Shown here: one piece after another, positions 39,557 through 49,900 of the stretch
How positions within the stretch are numbered: position 1 is the first letter of the stretch
How the letters are laid out: each line of letters opens with the position of its first letter
From: Schizochytrium sp. CCTCC M209059
Lineage: Eukaryota; Sar; Bigyra; Thraustochytrida; Thraustochytriidae
NCBI GenBank assembly: GCA_000818945.1
Contig: KN805370.1
Coordinates: forward strand, 1,114,498-1,178,497
Length of the DNA stretch: 64,000 bases
Reading direction: 5' to 3'
The notes under the pieces: generated by a model
The model's input: the letters and a program-made list of their open reading frames with translations, nothing else
The model's database searches: none
What the model was told of the DNA's origin: nothing
Translations under genes and position numbers: made by a program

Positions 39557-42500
39557 ATGGTCGAGGTTGAAGTGCTCGTGCGCGTGCTTGAAGCGTCGCT
39601 CTCGCAGGACGGGGCAGTAAGTTTGCTCGTCGCTTGTGGCCTGCCAAGGAGTGCGGATGAACGTGGCTGCAAAATCCGGGCTGGCGGGTCTGGCGAGCTG
39701 GCTGGCTGGCTGTGGCTGGCTGGCTGGCTGCTTGGTGTTCTCCAGCGCTACGAGCGCGGCGGCTCGAAGAGCGAAGGAGCTCGGCGGATGGCGGATGCAT
39801 CTTGGAGAAGCAAACTCGAGCGCATAGGCTTACTAACCATGCGAACGTTTTAGACACGCAAAGCTGCCGAAGCAGAGCTGGAGAGACTCCAGAATTCTGG
39901 TGGCTGCCTCTTGGCCCTTTTGTTCGTGGCGCGGCAGACCCATCAGCTGCCAGGAACTCTGTGCGTCCTCGCATCAGTGGTCTTCAAAAACTCAGTCCTG
40001 AAAACATGGTCTAAACGAGACGTGATCTCTGAGGAGGAGCGACGAGAGCTGCGACAACAACTCCTTCGAAATCTCGATGAGCCGCAGAGACAAATTTCGG
40101 TGCAGCTGAACCTTGCTCTCGCTAACATGGCCCGCGTAGACTGGCCGCGATCATGGGAAGAGCTCTTTCCAGCTCTTCTTGGGTACATTGACGAGCAAGA
40201 TTTGCTGAAAACCCGCCGTGGATTGCAGGCCACCTTGGGCGTGCTCAAAGAGCTCAACACGAAGCGAATGCCGGCCGACAAAATGCGTTTTCGAGAGCTC
40301 TGCACGCAGCTCATCGATGGCGTTCACGCGCTTTGGGTCTCACAGCTCGGCAGACTCCTTGCGAGCGATGCTACGCAGGACACGCTCGAGCAGCGGGGAC
40401 GTGGCGAGGTCGTGCTCGCGGCAAGTAAAATTCTGCATATTCTAGTTGCCTATGGCTATTCTGAGGAAACCTTTGCGTCCGGAGCCCAGCCCCGCAAGCT
40501 CTTGCAAGAGCTCTGCGTCTCGCCCGTCGAAGCCAATCTTCTCCAGCAGTGCCAAAGCGCAAGCGCTGCTCGGCGTGATGCAAGCCTCGACGCGCGAGCG
40601 CGTCCGCTCGTTGAGTCATTGACAAAAACACTCCGCGCCCTTCTCAGACTTGTCAATGATGCACAGGAGAAGAAAACACTCGGCTTCGCAGCCTACCTAC
40701 AGCCCTTCTTGGAGAAAGGCTGTCGTAACAGCATCATGTTCATGCAAAGCGTTCCGAGCGTGGTCGCGCAGCAGAGCGGATTCTTTGACGAAAAGCTTGC
40801 AGTTCTGTGCGTGAGTTTTCTTACCAATGTCCTTAACTGCAACGAGTATAAACTTTCCAACAGCGCCGAGGAACCGCGTGGCGCCGGTAAGCTCATCACC
40901 GCCCAGGGCGATGTCGACGGCGCTGATACTATGCAGAGCGCACAGGCCGCGCACGTGGTTCTCGAGCAATTCTGGACAAACGACCGAGTATGCGAAGTGG
41001 CCCGTAACATTGTGCTTCGTGCTTTGGTCCTGAGCACGGAAGACCTCGAGGAGTGGACGACGAACCCCGAAGAATTTGCAATGCGTGAGGAGGAACAAAG
41101 CGCCTCGCGCGTTTTTCGTCCAGCCTGCGAGAATCTTTTGCTGGCGCTCGTCGATGCGCATCCGGAACCAACGTGCGCCACTCTGCTCGAATTGCTCAAG
41201 CAGAGCGAGTCGGAGACCATTGAGCCAGGCCCGACTCTCTCGAGTCAAGCGGCTGCTCGTGAGGCAGTCTATGCTTCCATTGGGATTTGCGCCTATTGGC
41301 TGCACGAAAAGCTGCCCTTTCGCGCCTGGGTGGAGCGCAGTTTGCTGCCGCTTCTCGGAGAAACTCGCGAGGGCCTCAGCGTCAATGTGTTGCGTAGCCG
41401 TGTACTTTGGCTTTTGGGCTGTCTGCCGCCTGAAGAGTACGACGACAAGCAGGGTGCTCTCTTCGAGTTTCTCCTGTCTCTTGTCGAGAACGACTCCACA
41501 GACCTGGTCGTTCGCATTCAAGCCATGCGAGCCGTGCAACGCCTTTTGGAGTCGTGGTGTTTTGTTCCAAACCTCTTTGCCCCCTTTCAGACGCGGGCCA
41601 TTCGCGCCGCGATGAAACTGAGTAGCCAATGCGAGCTTAGCTCGACACACATTGGGATTATTGCCACGGTCTCTGTGCTTGTCACGCGAGTCGAGGAGGC
41701 CATTCTACGGAGCCTCCCTGACCTTTTCCAGCCCATTTCCTCGCTGTGGGCTTCTCACGAGGGCTCAGACTGGAGTCTGTGGAAAATTGCCGTGCTCCGA
41801 CTCTTGGAGAATGTTGCCGAGAAGATCGGTGAGGCGGAGCAGCTCGACACAGATCGCAAGTTCGCCATTATTCTCGAGCTCCAAGGTCTTTTGCTCCCAC
41901 TTGTAGCGGTATGCACTGATACGCAAAACCCAGACTTTGTCTACCTTGGCGAACCTGCGGTGGACCTCTGGGCGGCTATTGCCAAAGCGACGGCGCGGTA
42001 TACGCCGGAGATGCACGCACTCACGCGTCGCCTCCCGTCTCTACTTTCGTCGCTCGGGACAGACGTTACTTTTTTCACGCGAGTTCTTGACATTTTTGAG
42101 GCGCATTTGCTCTCCGCTGCGACTGAAATTGTCCGCGATTTTGGCGCCGATACCTTGCTTCCTTTATTTGACACGTATTTGGCGCGTGGCGTCCTCAAGG
42201 TGCAGCAAGAGATTCGATTACTGCGGTCGCTGGAGATTCTGCTTCGCTCCCAATGCTCCGAGCTCCCGCGTGTTCTCGCGCCGGTGCTTCAGCGTCTAGC
42301 TACGGTCGTACTGGACGCTGGCTCGGCGTCCAACGGTCTTGATCAGCAGCTTCATGTGACCTATTTGAGCATTTTGGCGCGTCTCGTGTTTGAGTTCGGC
42401 CCTCAAGGTGTCTCTGCAAGTGTGAGCGGACTGCCCATGCTGCAGCTCATCGACGCTTGGCTCTCTCACTACAAGGACATTGGTGGCGCTGCCTATGGCG

Positions 42501-42910
42501 TGTGGCGCCGCAAGCTCTGGACCCTGGTCCTTTGCTCGCAGCTTAGTGAGACACTGGCGCGCCGTCCCTGGTCATCGGGCGATCAAAGTGCTATCGGGCC
42601 TGACAGAGAACGCTTTACTGCCATTCTTCATGTGTGGGCCGACATTCGGGCAGACCTCGCGTCAGAAAAGCAGAACGAGGTGGCCGCAAAGCGAGCCCTC
42701 GAGGCGATGGGTGCCAGTAAACCACAGGATGGAACAGCCATGTCGTATTTTCACGAGCGCAAGGCTCAGTCCTTTTGGGCTGATCGTGTCATTTCGCTCA
42801 ATCTCGACAATGTTTTGCGAGGCGCTTTGCGCGAGTGCTCGAACCTCATGCCGCGGCAGATACTCGAGGTCTTTGTCAGCTCGGATCCCGTCGTCGCCGC
42901 GCTCTTTTGA
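39557..42910 (+). CDS. IPO11: Importin-11-like karyopherin (spliced)
   Basis: A nuclear transport receptor of the importin-beta family, about 1038 residues, built from HEAT repeats. Exon 1 (39557-39616) codes 20 residues ending QDGA. It joins in phase 0 to exon 2 (39854-42910), which starts TRKAAEAELERLQ. The donor is GTAAGT and the acceptor TTTTAG. The join rebuilds the importin-beta N-terminus (first helix pair, then LCVLASVVFKNSVLKTW). The region near 380-420 (LSTEDLEEWTTNPEEFAMREEE) strongly resembles IPO11/Kap120, which import ribosome-assembly and ubiquitin-pathway cargo via Ran-GTP. The far C-terminus is the last HEAT repeat. Exon 1 is a first ATG in context GCGATGG. This is one of only two clear spliced genes here, and its 237-bp intron carries a CTGG repeat. 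Confidence 0.87.
39617..39853 (+). other. Intron 1 of importin-11-like gene
   Basis: A 237-bp intron with a GTAAGT donor and TTTTAG acceptor, phase 0. It contains a GGCT repeat at about 39684-39735. A sizeable frame runs through it, but the exon junction is needed to restore the importin N-terminus. Confidence 0.85.
39684..39735. repeat. GGCT/CTGG repeat inside intron
   Basis: Runs of CTGG, broken by single changes, in the importin-11 intron. Similar GGCTTGCT and CCAGCCAG repeats occur in intergenic DNA elsewhere in the window. Confidence 0.8.
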
Positions 42911-43053
42911 TCTTGTTTGTCTGTTCGTCTCTTTGGTTTTTCGTTTGTTTGTTTGTTTGTTTGCCTTACCAGTATTCAAACCGCTCTCTTATTCTTCTGG
43001 TCCATGGGTCGCAGGCGGCGGCTGCAAAGTATAACTCTGTATTTTACGCTCAG

Positions 43054-43833
43054 TCACGTGAACGAACGTGAATTGGGCCCCAGATTCTGCTCGAGCAGTC
43101 TGATCGCATTCCCGAAACCACGGAGACCATCATCATCACCACCCTCGTTGCCTGCAGTGGGTGCTCCCACAAATTGGTCGACTACAATCCCGTTGCGAAG
43201 GATGAGGAACGTTGGGACGGTGAGGATGCGAAAGTCGCGGGCTAGTGCCTCACATTCGTTAATGTCGACTCGCGCAAACTTAATCGCAAGATCGTCGTTC
43301 TCTGGCTTTCGACTGGCCAAGTCCTCCAAAGTCTCGGCCACCCGTTCGCAGTCAATAGCCCACTCCGAGAAAAAGTGCACGATAAGACGCTCATGCACGG
43401 TTTTGACCGTGTCGAACTCGGCGGGCGAATTGATGCGTCGAACGTGCTTTGTGAGCTTTTCCAAGGCCGAACGCACGGCTCGCAAATCGCCTTCACGGAT
43501 ATAGTCTACTCTGGCGTCATTCTTATAAAACATAAAGCATGGCGCATGCTCCACCTCGTACTTTTCCCTTACATCCTCGTCACACGTGACCACGTCGACG
43601 CGCACGAAGGAGACTTGCTTGTATTGTTTGTCGGTGGCCAACTTTTCTAGAGTTGGCGCAAGCTTGTGACACGCTCCAGAATCCTCGTAAAAGTAGATGC
43701 CGAGAAGCGCCTCGCTCTTGCGTAACTCTTGGAGTTCCTGAAGGCTCCCGGCCTTGGGGATGGCGCTTCGGACGTCCATCTTCCTCTCCTTTCTGATCCG
43801 GCCCTCTTCCGCTTTTGCCGGCTCAGATGCCAT
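43054..43833 (-). CDS. Tandem thioredoxin-fold protein with degenerate active sites
   Basis: A 259-residue protein with two thioredoxin-like domains, from about 20 to 130 and 135 to 250. Domain 1 has FYEDSGACHKLAP where thioredoxin has WAxWCGPCK; only one Cys (GAC) is kept. Its second half has VRVDVVTCDEDVREKYEVEHAPCFMFY with a cis-Pro motif (APC). Domain 2 has HFFSEWAIDCERV, again one Cys, and a cis-Pro site (TVPTF). Neither has a CxxC pair, so a classical disulfide reductase role is unlikely. Glutaredoxin-3/PICOT-like or chaperone-like roles are possible. ATG starts are at 43833 and 43779; the first is taken. Its stop codon overlaps a CACGTG 143 bp past the importin stop. Confidence 0.78.
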   Translation of the reverse strand: MASEPAKAEEGRIRKERKMDVRSAIPKAGSLQELQELRKSEALLGIYFYEDSGACHKLAPTLEKLATDKQYKQVSFVRVDVVTCDEDVREKYEVEHAPCFMFYKNDARVDYIREGDLRAVRSALEKLTKHVRRINSPAEFDTVKTVHERLIVHFFSEWAIDCERVAETLEDLASRKPENDDLAIKFARVDINECEALARDFRILTVPTFLILRNGIVVDQFVGAPTAGNEGGDDDGLRGFGNAIRLLEQNLGPNSRSFT

Positions 43834-43962
43834 GCATACCTTGCCTCCCTGCCTTGCCAACAGTCACGTGTCTAAAAAAGTAAACGGTAAACTTATTAAA
43901 AAAAATCTTTAATAGGCTTCTTTTTTGTCTAATCCAACTGTCCTGTGTAGTAGTTGTCCACA
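43834..43962. other. Short spacer with CACGTG
   Basis: The 129 bp between the thioredoxin-fold start and the ASCC3 stop. A CACGTG at 43865-43870 lies about 35 bp upstream of the thioredoxin-fold ATG, so it could be a promoter element. The remainder is A/T-rich. Confidence 0.4.
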
Positions 43963-46900
43963 TCACTTTTCAGGAGGTGATGATGCTGTGGGAACCGCAA
44001 ATTCCTGGTCGAGGCCGCCCATTGCGCCCGAGAGGATACGTACCGTAAAAGGAGGCGCATCGGATCTACATACGAAGCGCATGCTGACAGGCCGCTGAGG
44101 GAAGCCGATGAGATGTTTGGAATGAACCACACGATCCTTTGCGTCACAAACGAGAACCCACCACGAGTGTTTTTGGATCTTGACCAGCGATGCCGCACGA
44201 GGCAAGTCCGCCTTTGCTTCGTCCTTATTGACGACCTCAAGCTCGAGATGCAACATGCTTCCTGAATCTTCAATCGTGCCTGAAACTGCAAAAAGTGGGA
44301 TCGATCTTAGAGCCGCCTTGGCTGTTTTGGGTATCCGGAGAGAGCGCAAGTCGCGCGCTGCGACGCGCAACAGGTCGTCAATCACGCTGTCTGATTCACC
44401 TTCGAGCTTGGCGGCGAGTTCATCGGCGAGACTACGCTTGACACCTGGAAGGTGCGACAAGGCCGAGTCCGAAAACCAACGTGCCTGCGTGCAACTCTGC
44501 GACACGCGCATGGCCGCCCGAACAACTTCAAAGTCGCCGTGATCGGCAGCAATTTCAATGAGAGCAGCCACAACACGCGCAGACTGGTCAAAAACGGATC
44601 GTAGATCGCCGACATAATCCTTGATGGGCATCGGGACGCCCTTGCAGTGCGCTTGCAAAAGTAAAAAAGCTTTGCAATGCGGATCTTCTGCGGACCAAAC
44701 GCCGAATGGATCCCAGGGAAGAGCCTCGCTAAAGTCTCGGTTCAGCAAGTCTTCATTGTGGCGAACGGGAACCTCTGCAAACTCGTGCGCACTGACGATC
44801 GTCTCGAAAACCTTGCGCACAAGCTTGGAGACAGAAGAAATAGGTCCTGCCGGATTGTTTTCCGCACTTTTGTTGCGACGTTCTCGAACAAAGCTAGAAA
44901 ACAGTGCCACCGTTCGGTAATCGAGATAGTAGAATGCTGCAGTCTTGCCCCCGCGCGTAGGCGCAATATTGACATTCGAAAGATTCTTGTCGAGGATCTC
45001 CTTGTCAGTCTTATTTGTCACCGAGGTCTCAGTGTTCCACGTCCCACGCTTTCCGCCCATGGCGAGCCCCTTGCGCTCTTCGAGACGAAGACAACCGGCA
45101 CGACCAAGATCCGCCAAAATCTGGCGCACAAGCCGAATCAGAAAGAGCGCGACCGCATCCGTGTCCGCGCTGTCGAGTCCGTAGTAGGATGGATTTGCGG
45201 GCAAACGTCGGAAAAAATAGGTCCACGACAGATAGTCAAGCGCCTCACGCTCGTTCGTGATGGAGCCTGCGGCAATTTCTGCGTTCAAGTGATTGTGCAA
45301 AAACTCTGGCAGGTGGCTTTCCACGGGAAACGGTTCGTACAGGAACTTTTTGTAAAAGTCCTTGAGCGACTCTTCGACAAAAATCATCGCAACACCTTCT
45401 TGATCAAACTGCGGTCGACCCGCACGCCCCATCATTTGCAACACGTCAGTGACAGGAAAGGGTTGGTAGCGTTTGGTCTTCGCGTCGTAGTACTCTGTTC
45501 CCTTGATCACCACAAGGTGCGCAGGAAAGTTGACGCCCCATGCCAAGGTGGACGTGCACACCAGGATCTGAATTTTGCCATTGACAAAGAGCTCCTCAAC
45601 AATTTCCCTGTTACGCGCCGACAGGCCAGCGTGGTGGAGACCAATACCAAATGCCAATGTGTGACGCAGCGTCTCGTCGTCAATGCCGGACTGAATGATC
45701 GCATCCATGTCTTGGGCGTCCATGTGAAGGAAACGGCGCGGGTTGTCGGAAGATGCACAGAGCGAGATGAGGTCCATTGATGTGATGCGGGTTTGACGGC
45801 GCGAGGCCACAAAAATGAGCACTGGCTTGGTCGGTGAATGCGTAAGAATAGCTTGATAGGCTGGCTTTGTCATTGTCGCCATGCGCGGGCAATAGTGCTT
45901 GCCCGGGAAGCCATGAATATGGGCTTCCAGCGGCACGGGCCGCACCGCGGGACGAAAATTATAAAGGCCGACCTCGTTGCGAATCCCAAGCCAGCTCGCA
46001 AGGTCGTGGGCGTTGGCAAGGGCCGTACTGAGCCCGACAATACGGACTGGATGGCCCGTGGTTTCCGCAATGTATCGCATGCGCGTCACAATAACCTCCA
46101 GCACGGCGCCGCGCTCCTCGCCAAGTAAGTGGATCTCGTCGATAATGACCAGACGAACCTGCTTGACATAAGAGCGGTCTTGCCACATGCGCGAGGCTCC
46201 ATCCCACTTTTCCGGGGTGGTAATGAGGACATCGGCGCGGCGCAGCACGCCAGGATCTGGCGTCACATCGCCAGTAAATTCCACCACGCGCTTGTTCAGC
46301 TGTTTGCCAAGTGTTTCTTGCCATTCCTTGGACCGCTCCGCAACGAGTGCCTTCAATGGCGCAATGTACACGACCTTTTGTTTGGGGTACTGCTTGAAGA
46401 CGCGCAAGAGGGCGAGCTCAGAAGAAATGGTCTTGCCCGAGCCCGTTGGGGCGCCGAGCAGCACATTCTCGTCCGTGTGGTACAGGACGTGGAAAATTTG
46501 AGTCTGGATTGGATTGAAGTGCGAGAACTTGCGTGCATACATGCGCTCAAATGCGTCATCGTGCAGGGCAGACCGAGGCAAGGGTGCGAGCGCAAGCAGA
46601 TCCGTGTGCTGTTTAACTTTGGCAGGCAGCACGAGCTTGTCGAGAGTGAGCGGGACCACTGCTTCGCTCCCGAACCATGTGTCGCTAAAGATGCGCAGAT
46701 AGTATTGTGGTGGCAGAGGCTCGAAAATCGGAATCGTGAACTCGCGTCGCGTCGAGCTGCTGTTTTGTAGAGCGAGTGCAGCAAGAGCAGGATGCATTTT
46801 TGACTCTGTGGCACCACTGCCGTCCTCGTCGTCCTGATCTCCATCGGCCCCAGACAGATGCTTGTCGCTATCAAGACGGCGCGCGGCCTTCCAGTCGGCC

Positions 46901-49900
46901 TTACGCAGCGTGAAGCGCTCGGCGTGGTAAATCCACTCGGAGTTCTGGTCATCGACCCAGAACCAAAATGACTGGGCGGCCCCATGCACGCGGTCGTTCC
47001 AGTCAAAGTCCGGAAAGATATCCAAGGAGACTCGCAGAATGGTGCGCGTGAGTGGCTGCAGGTGCGCCTCGACCTGCAAATAGGGCACGTGGCGACAGAC
47101 GCGAAGCACCTTTTGACCGAGATGTTGATGGCGCAGCATGGAGTTGATCTCCCCGCCGTCCATCTCGACAAGATTCTCGAGACTGCACGAGTCGCCACGA
47201 TCCTCCAGCTTCTTGACCATTTCGGCGGCGAAGAACTGGGGAACAAATTGTCGAAGAGGGTGCGCATATGGAGGCCACCAACAACGCTTGTCCAAAGCTG
47301 TGCAGATGGCGAGCATCTTCTCGGACATGCCTGACCAGCGCTTCTTGAGCACAATCTCAAAGACCGCTCGCGCAATGCGGCCCATATTTTGCGAAATGTA
47401 GCTCATGTCCGAAGACAGCGTAAAGTTGCGCACAAACGACCGCGTAATGTAGGTTTGCAGGAGAATACAGGCCTTGCCTCGGGGCGAGTCTGCAGGGGAG
47501 AGAACGTCCACGGCGCAGGCCGACTTTCGCAGCTTGCCGAGCTCCGAGATTTCCTCTTCGCGCACTTTGAGGTTGTCAAACTCCGAGGCGTGGCAAAGAA
47601 GATCGAGAACCTGCGCGTCAGTGAGCCCCGGGCGCAGCTTGGTGTTGAACTCCTCGATCGTGCCGTGACCGATGTAGTAATGCGAGGCTACACGTCCGAG
47701 ATCCGTGACGCCAAAGGGCGCTTGCAGGTCTGGCAGAGCGGATCGTCCCATGGCAACCGCCGTGCGGGGCCCCAGTGCAAAGCGAGACATCCTCGCGCGA
47801 TCAAGCTCGCGAGCCGCCGATACAATGAGCTCGGCGCGCCTTCGCAGCAGTGTCGGATCTTCTTGAAGCTCCTTGTGGGTGATGCCGTAGCGCACAGGGT
47901 TCCGCATCATACGAATGTGCAAAAATGTATACGAGAGCCATTCGGCGGCCTCCTCGAGGTTCGTCACGGTACCCGAGACAATTTCGGCGTTCAAGGCGTC
48001 AGGGAGGTGCTTGTCAAGCTGCGACTCGAGCGGGAGAGCGTGATTGAGCATGCTAAGATACCGATTGAGCTGGTCTTTCTCGGTGATGAGAACCGCTTCA
48101 CCACGGGTGTCGTACTGAGGCCTTCCCGCACGTCCAAAGCACTGGAAGACGTCTTGCATGTTGAGCTCGACAAGACCGCCCTTTTCCGCCACATAAATTT
48201 GTGTGCCCTTGATGATGACAGTGTGCACGGGGAGATTCACGCCCCACGCCAGTGTCGCCGTACAACAGAGAACAGAAATGGCCTGCTTGGCGAACATCTT
48301 CTCCGTGAGCGAGCGATCCGCGCGCAGCATGCCGGCATGGTGCACCCCGATACCCGACTGGAAAAGCTCACGCACTTCGCCACTTTTGGATTTGGCCACG
48401 TCTTTGGCGAAAAAATCGCGACTCTTTTTGTTGATGACGCGCTCGGCAGTCTCAAAGATTCCGACAGCCTTCTTTTGCGCGGCCTCAAGCAACGCCCTCG
48501 CCGTTTTTCCCGTATCTTTGCGCGAGTGAACAAAGATCATCACTTGGTGGCCGCGACGAATGGAGTCGACCGCTTTTTCGAAGGCAATGTCGTTGTACAT
48601 GGCAAGCTTTTTTTGCACATTCTTCTCGATGACTCCGATGAAGGTCTGATCCAGGGGCACCGGACGATATGCATTGTCAAAGAAGAAGAGGCCGTTGAGC
48701 GGGTCCACGCGCAAGAACTCGGCAGCGTCGCGGTAGTTGGGCAAGGTGGCGCTTAGGCCGACAATGCGCACCATGCGCTGTTTTTGCTCGACGAGTCGCA
48801 GCGTGCGCGCCACAAGCGACTCGATGACGGGACCGCGATCCTCGCCAATGAGATGGACCTCGTCGATAATGAGAAGACCCACGGCCTCTACCAGAGTGCC
48901 GTCGCCAGATTTGCGCGTGATCACATCCCACTTTTCCGGCGTGGTGACGATCACCTGCGTTTTTTCAATTTCTGTGCGCGTAAGCTGCATGTCACCCGTC
49001 AGCTCGCGCACCTTGATCCCCAAAGGCTTGAGTCGCTGGCCAAATTTGTCGACAACTTCTTGTGCGAGGGCCTTCATGGGAGCCACATAGATAATCTTGA
49101 CGGCGTGTATATCCTCGGCGTGTTGCTCGATCTCGCGAACTACCGCGGTCATGGCAACGTTTGTCTTACCTGCGCCGGTTGGTGCACACACAAGAAGGTT
49201 GTGGTTCGTGTGATAGGCCATGGTGAAGACTGCAGACTGCAATCGGTTCAGCGATGGTATTCCTTCAAAGGCGACTTGGGCCAGGCTTCCAAATGCAGAA
49301 ATGGGCACTCGCGCATCATCATCGGGACGGAACTTTTTCTTTGGAGCGGGGACTTCGACCTGGACGTACCGTCCTTTGCCCTCGTCGCCCTCTGCGTCCG
49401 CACCGGGCCCTGTGATGCGGTCCATCGTCATGTGTTCTTCCCGCGTGCCGGCAGGACGGGATCCACTCTGGAGCACCGGCAAGGCGAGCTTGCGCGCGTT
49501 TCTCTCGGCAGGGTCACTGGCATCCATGCGCACGGTAATGTTGTTACGTCCGCCGGTGGCAGAGCCCCTCGATGACGGAGCAAAGGCTGGCATGACAAAG
49601 CCTGAGGCGCTCGCACCCGTGTCTTGAAAATAAGATGCCCTTGAAGCGGGCGCAGTCGCAGTCTGCAAGGAGGGGCTCTTGCTGTCTCCAATAGCCAGCG
49701 CTGAGCGCTTTGCAAGCAAGGATGCAATGAGCTCAAAAGTACCCTCGCTCATACCGAGAAGATCAAAGAGCTGGCCCTGGAGCTCATCGCTCGAGGCGTC
49801 GCTGGAGAGAAGCGCGCGTATTGAAGCCGCCAAGTCTGCGCCATTCATGGCATTGCCCTGGTCAAGTTTGGACACGTGCAGCATGCATTGCTCCTCGAGC

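Noticed and set aside
47389..48756. A 455-codon plus-strand open frame
   Set aside because: It is antisense to the ASCC3-like helicase and has no motifs of its own.
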